DNA of 64,000 nt, from the NCBI RefSeq assembly GCF_900113835.1, contig NZ_FOQV01000002.1, positions 186,001 to 250,000 on the forward strand, given 5' to 3'. Numbering within the stretch: position 1 is the stretch's first letter; every line of letters starts with the position of its first letter. Both the position numbers and the translations under genes were made by a program. Origin of the DNA: Allobosea sp. OK403 (GTDB lineage: Bacteria; Pseudomonadota; Alphaproteobacteria; Rhizobiales; Beijerinckiaceae). Shown here one piece after another: positions 53,681 through 63,977 of the stretch. The notes under the pieces are model-generated. The model ran no database searches and had not been told where the DNA came from. It was given only the letters and a program-made list of their open reading frames with translations.

Positions 53681-53721
53681 TTTGGATCTCTTATGCTCCC
53701 GCGGCAATTCGGAGAGAGCGC

Positions 53722-54690
53722 TTGGATTCCCGCAAGCTCGGATATTTCGCCAGCGTCGCGCGCGCCGGCAGCTTCAGCCGCGCCGCCGAGGAATTGCGGA
53801 TCGCGCAGCCCGCGCTCAGCCGGCGCATCCGCGAGCTCGAGGACGAACTCGGCCAGCCGCTCCTCGTCCGCCATGGCCGCGGCGTCCGCCTGACGGCGCT
53901 GGGCGCAAGCGTGCTGCAACGGGCCGAGGAGATCGAACATCTGCTGGCCCAGATCAAGACCGATGCCCGCCAGGACCGCCCTGCCCTGCGCGGCACGGTC
54001 TCGCTCGGCCTGCCACCGGCAGCAGGCCTGCTGCTCGCACCGCCTTTGGCCGCGCATATGGCACAGGCCTATCCCGAGATCGTCCTCAATCTGCGCGAGG
54101 GCGTGAGCTCCCTGATCCATGAATGGCTGGCGGAAAAACGCATCGATGTCGGCCTCGTCTACAATGCGATGCCGGTCGACGGCTTCCGGATCGTGCCGCT
54201 GCTGCGCGAGCGCATGGTGCTCGTCGGCCCGCCCGACGATACGCGCAGGATCGGCGAGACGCCGGAGATCCGCATCAAGGACATCGCCGGGCTGCCCTTG
54301 ATCATGCCGAGCCTGCCGCACAACAACCGCCGGGTGCTCGAACAGGCGGCGGCGCGCCATGAGGTCCGGCTCGCCATCCGCTCCGAGGTCGACAGCGTCG
54401 CGCTGACCAAGGCCATGGTCCGCGTCGGGCAAGGCTATACGATCCTGACCCATGCCTCCGTCCAGGCCGAGGTCGCGCGCGGCGAGCTCAGCCGCCGCGC
54501 CATCGACAACCCGCCGATCCTCGCGACGCTGGCGCTGATCATGCGGCAGAGCACGCTCGCCGAGCCGCTAGCGCGCCAGCTCGGCGCGGAAATCGAGAGC
54601 CTGCTGACCGGTCTCTGCGGAACCGAGGCCTGGCCGGGGGCAACCCTGATCCCTCCAGCTCAGGCCGCAACGCCGAAGCGACGGCGATAA
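53722..54690 (+). CDS. LysR-family transcriptional regulator
   Basis: 322 aa from TTG 53722, which follows GGAGAG and begins at the helix-turn-helix (LDSRKLGYFASVARAGSFSR, AAEELRIAQPALSRRIRELE). The C-terminal domain binds an effector. It is divergent from the TctC operon and probably its activator. Its last 31 bases overlap the end of the convergent GlxA-type gene. Confidence 0.88.
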   Translation: MDSRKLGYFASVARAGSFSRAAEELRIAQPALSRRIRELEDELGQPLLVRHGRGVRLTALGASVLQRAEEIEHLLAQIKTDARQDRPALRGTVSLGLPPAAGLLLAPPLAAHMAQAYPEIVLNLREGVSSLIHEWLAEKRIDVGLVYNAMPVDGFRIVPLLRERMVLVGPPDDTRRIGETPEIRIKDIAGLPLIMPSLPHNNRRVLEQAAARHEVRLAIRSEVDSVALTKAMVRVGQGYTILTHASVQAEVARGELSRRAIDNPPILATLALIMRQSTLAEPLARQLGAEIESLLTGLCGTEAWPGATLIPPAQAATPKRRR

Positions 54691-55646
54691 TCCGCTGGCG
54701 CGAGCCCGGTGACGCGCTGGAACAGCTTGCGGAAGGCCGAGGCATCGCCATAGCCCACCTCCCAGGCGATCTGCGCGACGGGGCGGCGGCTGCGTTCGAG
54801 CGCCTCGCGCGCCCTCGCGATCCTGATGTGCTGGGCATATTCCGTCGGGCGCAGGCCGGTCGCCTTGCGGAAGCGGCGCAGGAAGGTCCGCTCCTCCAGC
54901 CCGGCGCGCGCCGCCAGCGCCGGCACGGCATGGTCCCTGGCGCCCGTCGCCTGAAGCCAGTGCTGCACCTTCAGCACCGCCGCATCGCCATGGTCGAGGC
55001 GCGGCACGAAGCGGCCAAAGGGCTGCTGCGCCCGCCCCGGCGGATCGATCAGCAGGAAGCGCGCAGTCTCCAGCATCACGCCTGGTCCCAGCAGGCGCTC
55101 GACCAGGGTCAGGCCGAGATCGGTCCAGGCCAGGATGCCGCCGGCGGTGATGATGTCGCCCTCGTCGATCACCATGCGATCGCTATCGACGCGGATCGCC
55201 GGGAAGCGCGCCGCCAGCGCCTCTGCGAAGGCCCAATGCGTCGTCGCCTCACGGCCCGCGAGCAATCCGGTCTCGCCGAGCAGGAAGGCGCCGGCGCAGA
55301 CCGAGCACAGCGTCGCCCCCTCACCATGGCGCTTGGTCAGCCAGGCGGCGAAGCCCGCCATCGATTGCATCTTCCCCGGCATCACCAGGCTCGGCGGGGC
55401 GATCAGATGGCCGGGCCTGTGCGCCGACCCCGGATGGCTGTCGAAGACGCATTCGACTGCCCCATCGTCTTGCGCCACCAGCCTCCAATGGCTCACGCGG
55501 ATCGCAGGTGCCTGCGGTTCGCCATGCGCCGCGCTCATCTCGCTGGCGATGCGGAACAGGTCGGTCAGGCCATGGACGGCCGCCAATTGCACATCGGGAT
55601 AGAGCACGAGCCCGATTTCGGCTTTGATCCTCGGAGCAGTCGTCAT
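54660..55646 (-). CDS. GlxA/FtrA-type AraC regulator with DJ-1/PfpI domain
   Basis: 328 aa from ATG 55646. The N-terminal half is DJ-1/PfpI-like ([39 protein letters not shown] with the Cys of the elbow). The C-terminal 110 residues are an AraC double helix-turn-helix ([38 protein letters not shown]). Probably controls a neighbouring hydrolase gene, which is divergent. Confidence 0.88.
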   Translation of the reverse strand: MTTAPRIKAEIGLVLYPDVQLAAVHGLTDLFRIASEMSAAHGEPQAPAIRVSHWRLVAQDDGAVECVFDSHPGSAHRPGHLIAPPSLVMPGKMQSMAGFAAWLTKRHGEGATLCSVCAGAFLLGETGLLAGREATTHWAFAEALAARFPAIRVDSDRMVIDEGDIITAGGILAWTDLGLTLVERLLGPGVMLETARFLLIDPPGRAQQPFGRFVPRLDHGDAAVLKVQHWLQATGARDHAVPALAARAGLEERTFLRRFRKATGLRPTEYAQHIRIARAREALERSRRPVAQIAWEVGYGDASAFRKLFQRVTGLAPADYRRRFGVAA

Positions 55647-55764
55647 GCTGTCAGTTTCGCCTCGCAGAATGTCGGTTCCGCCAAGCGGCAGCATGCAACG
55701 GCGCGGCTATACCGTCCACATCGCGGGCGGCGATCCCACCGCCCCGGCAAATCGAAGGGACCAG

Positions 55765-56598
55765 ATGATGAGCACGATCACCACCCGTGACGGCACGGAA
55801 ATCTACTACAAGGATTGGGGTTCCAAGGAGGCGCAGCCGATCGTCTTCCACCATGGCTGGCCGCTCAGCGCCGATGACTGGGACAACCAGATGCTGTTCT
55901 TCCTCGAACAGGGCTACCGGGTGATCGCGCATGATCGCCGCGGCCATGGCCGCTCGACACAGACCGCGACCGGCAATGAGATGGACACCTATGCCGCCGA
56001 CGTCGCCGAGCTTGCCGAGGCGCTCGATCTCAGGAACGCCGTCCATATCGGCCACTCCACCGGCGGCGGCGAGGTCGCCCATTATGTCGCCCGCGCCAAG
56101 CCCGGCCGCGTCGCCAAGGCGGTGCTGATCGGCGCGGTGCCCCCGGTGATGGTCAAGTCGGAGAAGAACCCCGGTGGCCTGCCGATCGAGGTCTTCGACG
56201 GCTTCCGCGCCGCGCTCGTGGCCAACCGCGCGCAGTTCTACATCGATGTGCCCGCCGGCCCGTTCTACGGCTTCAACCGGGCAGGCGCGACGGTTTCCCA
56301 GGGCGCCATCGACAACTGGTGGCGGCAGGGCATGATGGGCGGCGCCAAGGCCCATTACGATTGCATCAAGGCCTTCTCGGAGACCGATTTCACCGAGGAT
56401 CTGAAGGCGATCGACGTGCCGGTCCTGATCCTGCACGGCGATGACGACCAGATCGTCCCGATCGCGGATTCGGCGCTGCTCGCGGCCAAGCTGGTGAAGC
56501 ACGGCACGCTCAAGATCTATGAAGGCCTGCCGCACGGCATGTGCACGACCCATCCGGACATCATCAATCCGGACCTGCTCGCCTTCATCAAGGGCTGA
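55765..56598 (+). CDS. Alpha/beta hydrolase, cofactor-free haloperoxidase/esterase type
   Basis: 277 aa. Triad: Ser in [20 protein letters not shown], Asp in [11 protein letters not shown] and His in [26 protein letters not shown] and [10 protein letters not shown] match the bacterial chloroperoxidase/arylesterase family. AAGGGA lies before two tandem ATGs. The natural ester is unknown. Confidence 0.88.
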   Translation: MMSTITTRDGTEIYYKDWGSKEAQPIVFHHGWPLSADDWDNQMLFFLEQGYRVIAHDRRGHGRSTQTATGNEMDTYAADVAELAEALDLRNAVHIGHSTGGGEVAHYVARAKPGRVAKAVLIGAVPPVMVKSEKNPGGLPIEVFDGFRAALVANRAQFYIDVPAGPFYGFNRAGATVSQGAIDNWWRQGMMGGAKAHYDCIKAFSETDFTEDLKAIDVPVLILHGDDDQIVPIADSALLAAKLVKHGTLKIYEGLPHGMCTTHPDIINPDLLAFIKG

Positions 56599-56714
56599 TC
56601 TCTCGCAGCAAAGCAGCCTCGGCTCGTCGGGCCGGGGCTGCTGGGCAGGGTCGAATTGGCGTTGTTGGCGCGGCCCTGCCCCCTTCCGACGAGCCAGCGG
56701 CCCGGCCGCAGTGC

Positions 56715-57551
56715 TCAGAAAGAACCATCCGTGGATGTGGACAGCGCCTCATGGGCGTGCACTTCCGCGATCCGCCCCTCAAGGGCGGGCATCGCTGCCG
56801 CAAGGGCATCGCTGCCGGCAAGGAACTGCTTCGGCGGGTTCTCCATCCCGGCGATCGTCACGAGGACATCGCCGAGCTTGGCCGGATCGCCCTGCTGCTG
56901 GCCGTCATAGCCCGACCACATCGCCTCGGCGCTGCCCTCAGTGGCGTAGTCGGCGATCGAACTCGTGGCGTAGTTCGCATTGCCGGCATCGAGAAGATCC
57001 GTGCGGAAGAAGCCCGGCGCGACCGTCGTGATCTTGATGCCGAAGGGCTCGACCTCCTGCGCCACCGCCAGCGACAGGCCCTCGACCGCGAATTTCGTCG
57101 CGCTATAGGCGCTGCAATGCTTGAAGCCGACGACGCCGGCGAGCGAGCTGATGTTGATGATGCGGCCCGAGTTCTGCCTGCGCATGACCGGCAGGACCGC
57201 GCGCAGGACGAACATCACACCGTAGAAATTCGTCGCCATCAGGCTTTCGATCTCGGCCGTGCTCAACTCCTCGAAATTGCCGAGCAGGCTGTAGCCGGCA
57301 TTGTTGACGAGCACGTCGATGCGCCCGAACGCCTTGACCGCCTCTTCGACCGCCGCCTTCGCCTGCGCCTCGCTGGTGACATCCAGCGCGACGAAGGCGA
57401 TGCTCTCGCTCCCGACATCACTGAGCGCCTTGCGGACCTTGTCGAGATTGCGCCCCGTCGCGACGACGCGGTCGCCGACTTTGACCGCCGCTCTTGCGGT
57501 TGCGGCACCGATACCGCTACCCGCCCCGGTGATGAACCAGGTTTTGCTCAT
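56715..57551 (-). CDS. SDR family oxidoreductase
   Basis: 278 aa classical SDR: MSKTWFITGAGSGIGAATA, NNAGYSL, INISSLAG, CSAYSATKFAVEG. ATG 57551 follows AGGAG. It lies 56 bases after the iorB-like gene, so it may be in the same unit and act on an alcohol or aldehyde. It resembles the 280-residue SDRs annotated as ketoacyl reductases. Confidence 0.85.
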   Translation of the reverse strand: MSKTWFITGAGSGIGAATARAAVKVGDRVVATGRNLDKVRKALSDVGSESIAFVALDVTSEAQAKAAVEEAVKAFGRIDVLVNNAGYSLLGNFEELSTAEIESLMATNFYGVMFVLRAVLPVMRRQNSGRIINISSLAGVVGFKHCSAYSATKFAVEGLSLAVAQEVEPFGIKITTVAPGFFRTDLLDAGNANYATSSIADYATEGSAEAMWSGYDGQQQGDPAKLGDVLVTIAGMENPPKQFLAGSDALAAAMPALEGRIAEVHAHEALSTSTDGSF

Positions 57552-57607
57552 GTCGAACTCCTGTCGCAGGTCGGGCGCGCCCGACCTGCCTTTGTCTTTG
57601 TGCCGTG

Positions 57608-59845
57608 TCAGGCGAGGTTGAAGGGCAATTGGCGCAGCGGCTTGCCGGTCAGCTGCGCGATGGCATTGGCAAAGGCGGGAGCCAGAGGCGGCAGGCCGGG
57701 CTCGCCCATGCCGGTTGGCGGGTCGGCGCTGGGCACGATATGGACCGCAAATTCGGGCGCGTCGGTGATGCGCGCCACCGTGTAGTCGCCAAAATTGCTC
57801 TGCTCGACGACGCCGTCCTTGAGCGTGATGGCGGAGCCCGGCAGGCACATCGACAGCCCCATGACGGCAGCGCCCTGGACCTGCGCCTCGACGCTGCGCG
57901 GGTTCACCGCAAGATTGCAGTGCACGCCGGAGGTGACCTTGTGCAGCACCGGCTGGCCGTCCTTGACCGAGGCCTCGACCACATAGGCGACGACGGAATC
58001 GAAGGATTCATGCACGGCGACGCCCCAGGCCCGCCCGGGCGCGAGCTTCGTCTTGCCATAGCCGCTCTTGTCGACCGCGAGTTGCAGCGCCGCGCGGTGG
58101 CGCGGATGCTTGTCGCCGAAGAGCTGCATGCGATAGGCGACCGGATCCTGCCTGGTGGCGCGGGCGATCTCGTCGAGCAGCGTCTCCATCACGAAGGCGG
58201 TGTGGGTCGAGCCCACGCTGCGCCACCACAGCACCGGCACGTTGAGCTTGGGGTGGTGCACGGTCAGGCGCATCGGCAGCGGATAGGGCTCGCGCATGCC
58301 TTCCGTCGCCGTGGCGTCGATGCCGTCCTTGACCTGGAAGGCGCCGAACACGGTCCCGGTGGTGATCGACTGGCCGACGATCACATGGTCCCAGGCCAAC
58401 ACCTTGCCCTTGTCGTCGAAGCCGATGCGGGCGCGGTGCAGATGCATGGGGCGATAGAAGCCGCCCTTCATGTCGTCCTCGCGGCTCCAGACCGTGCGTA
58501 TCGGCGCATTGAGCCCCGCCGCGCGCGCCGCCCTGGCGATCATGCAGGCCTCGACCGCGACGTCGCTGGTGCTGGAGAAGCGCCGGCCGAAGCCGCCGCC
58601 CGCCATCTGCACATTGACCACGACCTGCTCCGGCTTGAGGCCGAGCGCCTTGGCTGCCGCGCCGGCATCGAGCCCGGCGCATTGGCTGCCCATCCAGATC
58701 TCGGCGCGATCATCGGAAAGCCGGACCGTGCAGTTGAGCGGCTCCATCGCGGCATGAGCGAGATAGGGGAAGACGAATTCGGCCTCGATCCGACGGGGCG
58801 CGGTGGCAAGCGGGGCCATGTCGGCCTCCATCTTGCGCGGACCGGGCTGGTCGGCGAGCTCGCGGTACTGGGCGAGCTGCCTTTCGCTGTCGACCTTCTC
58901 GACTTTGGAGGTGTCCCATTCCAGTTTCAGGGCATCGCGGCCCTGGGTCGCCTGCCAGTAACCATCAGCCACCACGGCCACGCCCTCAGCGCCGCCGTCC
59001 AAAGCTACGCGCAGCACGGCCTTGACGCCCTTGACGGCGCGCGCGGCGCTGTCGTCGACCGATGCGAGGCGGCCACAGAACACCGGCGGGCGCGCCACCA
59101 CGGCGGTCAATTGACCGGGCAGCCGCATGTCGATGCCGAAATCCTGCTTGCCGCTGGTCTTTGCCTGCGCATCCAGGCGCTGCGTCGGGCGGCCGATGAT
59201 GCGGAAATCCTTCGGGTTCTTCAGCGTGACCGCCTCGGGCACCGGCAGCGCCATGGCCGCCTCCGCCAACTCGCCATAGCCGGCCTTGCGGCCACCCGGC
59301 CCGAGCACCGTGCCAGCCTGGGTGCGCAAGGTCGCGACATCGACCTTCCAGCGCATTGCTGCCGCGTTCAGCAGCATGGCGCGGGCCCGCGCGCCGAGCT
59401 CGCGATATTGCGTGAAGCTGTTCTTGATCGTGTGCGAACCGCCGGTGAGGTGGATGCCGAAGAGCGGGTCGGCATAGGCCATGTCGTTGGTGCCGTGCCG
59501 GCTGCGCACCAGGCTCCAGTCGGCGTCGAGCTCCTCGGCCAGGATCATCGGCAGGCCGGTATTGACGCCCTGGCCGAATTCCAGCCGGTTGATGGTGACC
59601 GTGACCTCGCCATTCCCGGCGATCTGCACGAAGGCGGAAGGCAACTGCGTCGGCTTCAGGGCGCTCGCGGCCGCGCCGACCGGCTGGCTCAGCGCGACAT
59701 GCGGGAAGGCGCCGAGCGCCAGCCCGCTGGCCCCGGCAAGCTTCAGGAAGCTGCGGCGCGGCAATGTCGCGGGAGCAGGTTGGTCCCGCTCGATCAGGCG
59801 CTGCAGGACGCGGGGCAATTCGCTGTAGTCGATATTGTGCAGCAT
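57608..59845 (-). CDS. iorB: Molybdenum hydroxylase large subunit (IorB-like)
   Basis: 745 aa from ATG 59845 after AAGGAG. A twin-arginine motif ([18 protein letters not shown]) about 30 residues in suggests Tat export. The molybdenum-cofactor domain has [27 protein letters not shown] and the active-site Glu in [11 protein letters not shown]. It would oxidise an N-heterocycle or aldehyde with the iron-sulfur partner IorA. No cytochrome subunit is nearby. Confidence 0.87.
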   Translation of the reverse strand: MLHNIDYSELPRVLQRLIERDQPAPATLPRRSFLKLAGASGLALGAFPHVALSQPVGAAASALKPTQLPSAFVQIAGNGEVTVTINRLEFGQGVNTGLPMILAEELDADWSLVRSRHGTNDMAYADPLFGIHLTGGSHTIKNSFTQYRELGARARAMLLNAAAMRWKVDVATLRTQAGTVLGPGGRKAGYGELAEAAMALPVPEAVTLKNPKDFRIIGRPTQRLDAQAKTSGKQDFGIDMRLPGQLTAVVARPPVFCGRLASVDDSAARAVKGVKAVLRVALDGGAEGVAVVADGYWQATQGRDALKLEWDTSKVEKVDSERQLAQYRELADQPGPRKMEADMAPLATAPRRIEAEFVFPYLAHAAMEPLNCTVRLSDDRAEIWMGSQCAGLDAGAAAKALGLKPEQVVVNVQMAGGGFGRRFSSTSDVAVEACMIARAARAAGLNAPIRTVWSREDDMKGGFYRPMHLHRARIGFDDKGKVLAWDHVIVGQSITTGTVFGAFQVKDGIDATATEGMREPYPLPMRLTVHHPKLNVPVLWWRSVGSTHTAFVMETLLDEIARATRQDPVAYRMQLFGDKHPRHRAALQLAVDKSGYGKTKLAPGRAWGVAVHESFDSVVAYVVEASVKDGQPVLHKVTSGVHCNLAVNPRSVEAQVQGAAVMGLSMCLPGSAITLKDGVVEQSNFGDYTVARITDAPEFAVHIVPSADPPTGMGEPGLPPLAPAFANAIAQLTGKPLRQLPFNLA

Positions 59846-59855
59846 GACGGCTCCT

Positions 59856-60329
59856 TCAGACGAGGGCGCGGGAGGCATCCGCCACAGCGGCGCGGATGCG
59901 GGCATAGGTACCGCAACGGCAGATATTGCCCGTCATGGCCTCGTCGATCTCGGCGGGGCTCGGTTGCTTGCCGCGAGGCAACGATTTGAGGAACGCGGTC
60001 GCGCTCATGATCTGGCCGCTCTGGCAGTAGCCGCACTGGGCAACGTCATGCTTGACCCAGGCCGCGTGCACGGCCGCGCCGACACGATCGGTGCCTGATG
60101 TCACGGCCTCGATCGTAGTGATCGCCTTGCCCACGGCCTCGGAAATCGGCGTGCTGCAGGAGCGGATGGCCTCGCCGTCGAGATGCACCGTGCACGCGCC
60201 GCATAGCGCAGCACCGCAGCCGAACTTGGTGCCGGTCATGCCCAGCGTGTCGCGCAGGGCCCAAAGGATCGGCGTGGCGGGGTCGGCGTCGACCGCGTGC
60301 TCACGGCCGTTGATGGTGAGCGCAATCAT
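59856..60329 (-). CDS. iorA: [2Fe-2S] small subunit (IorA-like)
   Basis: 157 aa. Plant-type 2Fe-2S cluster Cys set ([15 protein letters not shown], then SCST) and the second helical cluster ([11 protein letters not shown] ... GNICRCGTY) are complete. It has no export signal and may travel with IorB. It lies 10 bases before iorB. Confidence 0.92.
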   Translation of the reverse strand: MIALTINGREHAVDADPATPILWALRDTLGMTGTKFGCGAALCGACTVHLDGEAIRSCSTPISEAVGKAITTIEAVTSGTDRVGAAVHAAWVKHDVAQCGYCQSGQIMSATAFLKSLPRGKQPSPAEIDEAMTGNICRCGTYARIRAAVADASRALV

Positions 60330-60522
60330 GGCTGGCCGGTTCTCCGTAGGTTGTGCCGCGTTATCGCCCAGGCATGGCAGGTCGTGTCGAAACTGCGGGC
60401 GATCAGATGACCTGCTCGCCCCTCGGCGCCTGATTGGCGGTTTGCGCGCCTTGCTGCTGCCGGGCTTGGCGTTTGCGTGACGCCCGCTTCGATGAGGACG
60501 AAACTAGCTCTTCCGGCCGCAC

Positions 60523-60543
60523 CGGATTAGATGGGATAATCCG
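60523..60543. promoter_or_regulatory. LysR-type operator before the divergent LysR
   Basis: CGGATTA - GATGGGA - TAATCCG, perfect 7-base arms, 27 bases before the LysR start, in the gap shared with the iorAB unit. Confidence 0.6.
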
Positions 60544-60569
60544 CATAGGCTTAGAAGTGGATTTTCTGA

Positions 60570-61463
60570 ATGCGCCGGGAGAACGTGAACGACCTCCTCG
60601 GCTTCATCGCGGTGGCGCGCGAACGGAGCTTCACCAAAGCAGCCGCCAAGCTTGGCGTGTCCCAGTCCGCGCTGAGCTATACCATCCGCACCCTGGAGAC
60701 GCGGCTAGGCCTTCGGCTGTTGACCCGAACGACCCGCAGCGTCTCCTTGACGGAGGCGGGAGAGCGGCTTCTCCACAGCATCGGGCCGCACTTCGACGAG
60801 ATCGAAAGCGAGATTTCAGCGCTCAACGCATTGCGCGACAAGCCGGCGGGAACGGTCCGCATCACGACAGTCGAGCATGCGGCGGAGACGATTCTCTGGC
60901 CCGCAATGGCAAGGCTCCTGCCGGAATATCCCGACATCAACGTCGAGATCATCAATGACTACAGCCTGATCGACATCGCAGCCGAGCGCTATGATGCAGG
61001 CGTGCGGCTCGGCGGCGATGTCGACAAGAATATGATCGCGGTGCGCATAGCGCCTGATTTCCGCGTGGCGGTCGTGGCAGCGCCGTCCTACTTCGAGACT
61101 CGGCCACAGCCCCTTGCGCCGCAGGATCTGACCGAGCATTCCTGCATCAATCTACGCCTGCCGACCCATGGCGGATTCTACCTTTGGGATTTCAGGAAGG
61201 ACGACCGAGAGCTCAGGGTCCGCGTCCAGGGGCGGCTCGTCTTCAACGCCGTGGCGATGATCCGACATGCCGCACTTGAGGGGCTGGGCCTCGCCTATCT
61301 GCCGGAAGACCTGGTGGACACGGCCATTCAGGAGGGCCGGCTGGTACGCGTTCTCGCCGATTGGTGCCCACCACGACCGGGCTATCACCTATACTATCCG
61401 AGCCGCCGCCAACCCTCGCCGGCATTCTCGCTCGTGGTGGATGCCCTGCGCCAACGCGCCTGA
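60570..61463 (+). CDS. LysR-family transcriptional regulator
   Basis: 297 aa. MRRENVNDLLGFIAVARERS and KAAAKLGVSQSALSYTIRTL give the helix-turn-helix. The effector domain follows. It is divergent from iorAB and likely controls it through the operator at 60523-60543. Confidence 0.88.
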   Translation: MRRENVNDLLGFIAVARERSFTKAAAKLGVSQSALSYTIRTLETRLGLRLLTRTTRSVSLTEAGERLLHSIGPHFDEIESEISALNALRDKPAGTVRITTVEHAAETILWPAMARLLPEYPDINVEIINDYSLIDIAAERYDAGVRLGGDVDKNMIAVRIAPDFRVAVVAAPSYFETRPQPLAPQDLTEHSCINLRLPTHGGFYLWDFRKDDRELRVRVQGRLVFNAVAMIRHAALEGLGLAYLPEDLVDTAIQEGRLVRVLADWCPPRPGYHLYYPSRRQPSPAFSLVVDALRQRA

Positions 61464-61702
61464 ATTGACTGGCTTCGAAGACTGGATGAACTGCGATGGC
61501 ACCCTCGGCCCTGCGCGTGCCTTGAAACCTCCGCCCAAGCGTCCAAGGTTGCGAGCCGCTGCGCGTATTGCTCCTGTGCAATGCCGAGAGGAGCTTCGCC
61601 GAGAACAATTCAATCCCGCCACTCGGCGGCTTTTATGACTCCTCTGGACCGGGCATGCACCTCAACGCAGCTGGTCCCGACGCGATGCAGAGGCCAGGTT
61701 CC

Positions 61703-63394
61703 TCATGCTTGCCGCACCGCATTCAATGCGCGTCCGACGTCCCGTGCCAGGACGGAATGAATCTGTGAGATGACGGCGGCACCTTCGCCGACAGCGGCGG
61801 CGACCCGCTTTGTCGAGCCGGCGCGCACATCCCCAACGGCAAAGATGCCTGGGCAACTGGTTTCGAGCGGCAGCCGCTCGCCGTCACCGGCGCGCTCCCC
61901 GGTGAGGACGAAGCCCGTCGCGTCGAGCGCCACGCAGCCGTCGAGCCAGTGCGTATTGGGATCGGCGCCGATGAACAGGAAGAGGTGGCGCGACGTGCAC
62001 TCCCGGATCGCACCCGTCCGGCGGTCCCGAAACCTCGTCCCGGTCAGGCCTGTCGCCCGGTCGCCGTGCAAATCGACGATCTCGCTGTCCACATGCAGTT
62101 CGACATTGGGCAAGGCCGCGATCCGATCGATCAGGTACCGGGACATGGTCTGCTCGAGGGGGCGGCGCACCACCAGGTGCAGATGCCTGACCTGCGGTGC
62201 GAGATAGGCAACCGCCTGGCCCGCCGAGTTGCCTCCGCCGACCAGGACGACATCCTCGCCGGCACAAAGCCGCGCCTCGACGGGCGAGGCCCAGTAGGAA
62301 ACGCCGGCCCCTTCCAGCGCTTCGATGTTGGGAATGTCGGGCTGTCGGTAGCGCGCTCCCGAGGCGATCACGATGGTGCGCGACCGTGCAGTGCCACCGT
62401 TGCTGAGCTCGAGGGTGAACGGGGCTTCCGCATCCGCTCCGTGACAGCGGAGTAATTCGACGGTCAGCGGAATGGCGAGCTCGGCGCCGAACTTCGCCGC
62501 CTGATTGAAGGCCCGACCCGCGAGGGCTTGTCCGGAGATGCCTGTGGGAAAGCCGAGGTAGTTTTCGATCCGGGCGGATGCGCCCGCCTGGCCGCCGAAG
62601 GCGCGGCTGTCCAGGACCAGGACGGACAACCCTTCGGATGCGCCATAGACGGCAGTGGCAAGCCCGGCCGGCCCGGCCCCGATGACCGCCACGTCATGGA
62701 TGGTCTTCGGATCGAGATCCGGTGTGATGCCGAGACAGGACGCGGCATCCGCATTGCTCGGGCTTCTGAGCACTGTGCCGTTCGGGCAGATCATCAGCGG
62801 CAGATCTTCGGGGGCGACGCCGAGCCGCTCGACCAGTTCGCGCCCCTCCGGCTCGCACGCAGCAATGACGGTGTGGGGGTAGCCGTTGCGGGTCAGGAAT
62901 CCCGACAACCGGACGATGTCCGGATCATCCCGGCGCCCGACCAGGATCGATCCTGCGCCGCCGGTCTGCCCTTCCTCGATCAGCATGACGCGCCGGAGGA
63001 TGAAGGCGCGCATGATCGTTTCACCGACATCCGCCGATCCGATGACGAGCGCGCGGAGATGCGGCGCATCAAAGGGGATCGCGACCGCACCAGCGTCACC
63101 CGCCACGACCGACATCAGGGATGGACGGCCCGAGAGCTGATTGGTCTCGCCGGTGAACTGGCCGGGACCGTAGGTCGTGACCAGCGACGACCGGCCGGCT
63201 GCGCCGCGTCGGATCGCGTCAGCCGAGCCATCGAGAAACAGCCAAGAGGGGGCGTCGCGGGCGCCGATCTCATAGACGATCTCACGTGGGCCGAAGCGGC
63301 GCGGTGCAGCGCTCGCGAAGCGACGCGCCATCGCGATCTGAAGGGCCGACAGTGTCGGAAAAATCTGCTCTCGCCGAGCCTCGCCGATTGCCAT
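61703..63394 (-). CDS. cNMP-binding-domain thioredoxin-reductase-like flavoprotein
   Basis: 563 aa. Residues 1-150 form a cyclic-nucleotide-binding-like fold (FGPREIVYEIGARDAPSWLF, GPGQFTGETNQLSGRPSLM). The C-terminal 320 residues are a thioredoxin-reductase-type flavoprotein (VIGAGPAGLATAVYGASEGL for FAD, VLVGGGNSAGQAVAYLA for NADPH, CPGIFAVGDVRAGSTKRVA). The redox CxxC expected before the NADPH site is WASP, so it is not a thioredoxin reductase. A redox sensor or quinone/ferredoxin reductase role is possible. Confidence 0.85.
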   Translation of the reverse strand: MAIGEARREQIFPTLSALQIAMARRFASAAPRRFGPREIVYEIGARDAPSWLFLDGSADAIRRGAAGRSSLVTTYGPGQFTGETNQLSGRPSLMSVVAGDAGAVAIPFDAPHLRALVIGSADVGETIMRAFILRRVMLIEEGQTGGAGSILVGRRDDPDIVRLSGFLTRNGYPHTVIAACEPEGRELVERLGVAPEDLPLMICPNGTVLRSPSNADAASCLGITPDLDPKTIHDVAVIGAGPAGLATAVYGASEGLSVLVLDSRAFGGQAGASARIENYLGFPTGISGQALAGRAFNQAAKFGAELAIPLTVELLRCHGADAEAPFTLELSNGGTARSRTIVIASGARYRQPDIPNIEALEGAGVSYWASPVEARLCAGEDVVLVGGGNSAGQAVAYLAPQVRHLHLVVRRPLEQTMSRYLIDRIAALPNVELHVDSEIVDLHGDRATGLTGTRFRDRRTGAIRECTSRHLFLFIGADPNTHWLDGCVALDATGFVLTGERAGDGERLPLETSCPGIFAVGDVRAGSTKRVAAAVGEGAAVISQIHSVLARDVGRALNAVRQA

Positions 63395-63470
63395 GGGGTG
63401 ACCTCCCTATCGGGCCTATGCCACTTCTCGTGCGCGACAGCATCCGACCAGATGAGGAGCTTGACCGCAA

Positions 63471-63745
63471 TCACGCGGGCGCGAACTGCGGCGCCTTCGG
63501 CAAGGTGAGCGCGAAGACGAGAAGGCCCAGAAGACGAGAAGGCCCAAGAGCGTCAGCCCAAAGCCCGCCCATACCGCGGACAGCAGGCCGTAGCCGACCG
63601 TAATCGTCACGTTGCCCGCCCAGGCGTCGATGGCGTTGGCGATGTTGAGCGCCGCGAAGTTCATGGCGCCCATCAGCGTGGGCGCCTCCGGAGCGAAGCC
63701 CGTCAGGCGCACCTGAATCGTGAGGATGGCAGGCAGTGGGAAAAA
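63471..63745 (-). pseudogene. Truncated, frameshifted MFS transporter remnant
   Basis: Minus-strand sequence reads FPLPAILTIQVRLTGFAPEA, then MGAMNFAALNIANAIDAWAG and VGYGLLSAVWAGFGLTLLGLLVF, the end of an MFS efflux protein. The frame then breaks and resumes as ALTLPKAPQFAPA-stop. The break is made by an exact 17-base tandem duplication at 63513-63546. The N-terminal part is missing; a stop closes the frame at 63746, 40 bases from the tRNA 3' end. Confidence 0.8.
63513..63546. repeat. Exact 17-base tandem duplication
   Basis: gaagacgagaaggccca occurs twice in a row (63513-63529, 63530-63546) inside the MFS remnant. Removing one copy restores the reading frame to the family-typical C-terminus. 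Confidence 0.92.
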
Positions 63746-63786
63746 TCAGGCAAAAACGCAATAAAATCAGCAGCGCTTGCTGGAGA

Positions 63787-63862
63787 TGGTGGGCCGGGCC
63801 GGACTCGAACCGGCACCGGCGCTGTTATGAGCAGCGAGCTCTAACCATTGAGCTACCGGCCC
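63787..63862 (-). tRNA. tRNA with CAT anticodon (Ile2 or elongator Met)
   Basis: 76 bases with encoded CCA. Acceptor stem GGGCCGG/CCGGCCC pairs perfectly, discriminator A, D-arm GCTC...GAGC, anticodon stem CGCTG/CAGCG with loop CTCATAA, variable loop of 5 and T-arm GCCGG-TTCGAGT-CCGGC. The CAT anticodon is read as Met or, if C34 is lysidine-modified, as Ile. The GGGCCGG acceptor looks to me more like Ile2. Confidence 0.93.
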
Positions 63863-63977
63863 ACACCCCGCGTAACATCGCAGCTGCGCTTCGAGCAAGG
63901 CCGGTCTGAGCGCAATGACCAGTTTGAAGACATGCGCAAAAGGATTGGCGTCTGATGATTTAAGCGGGAACCACTCC

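Noticed and set aside
57605..59989. 794-codon plus-strand frame opposite the IorB-like gene
   Set aside because: Antisense shadow; IorB and IorA motifs are complete on the other strand.
61568..61768. 66-codon plus-strand frame after the third LysR gene
   Set aside because: Overlaps the end of the flavoprotein gene and lacks a ribosome site or motif.
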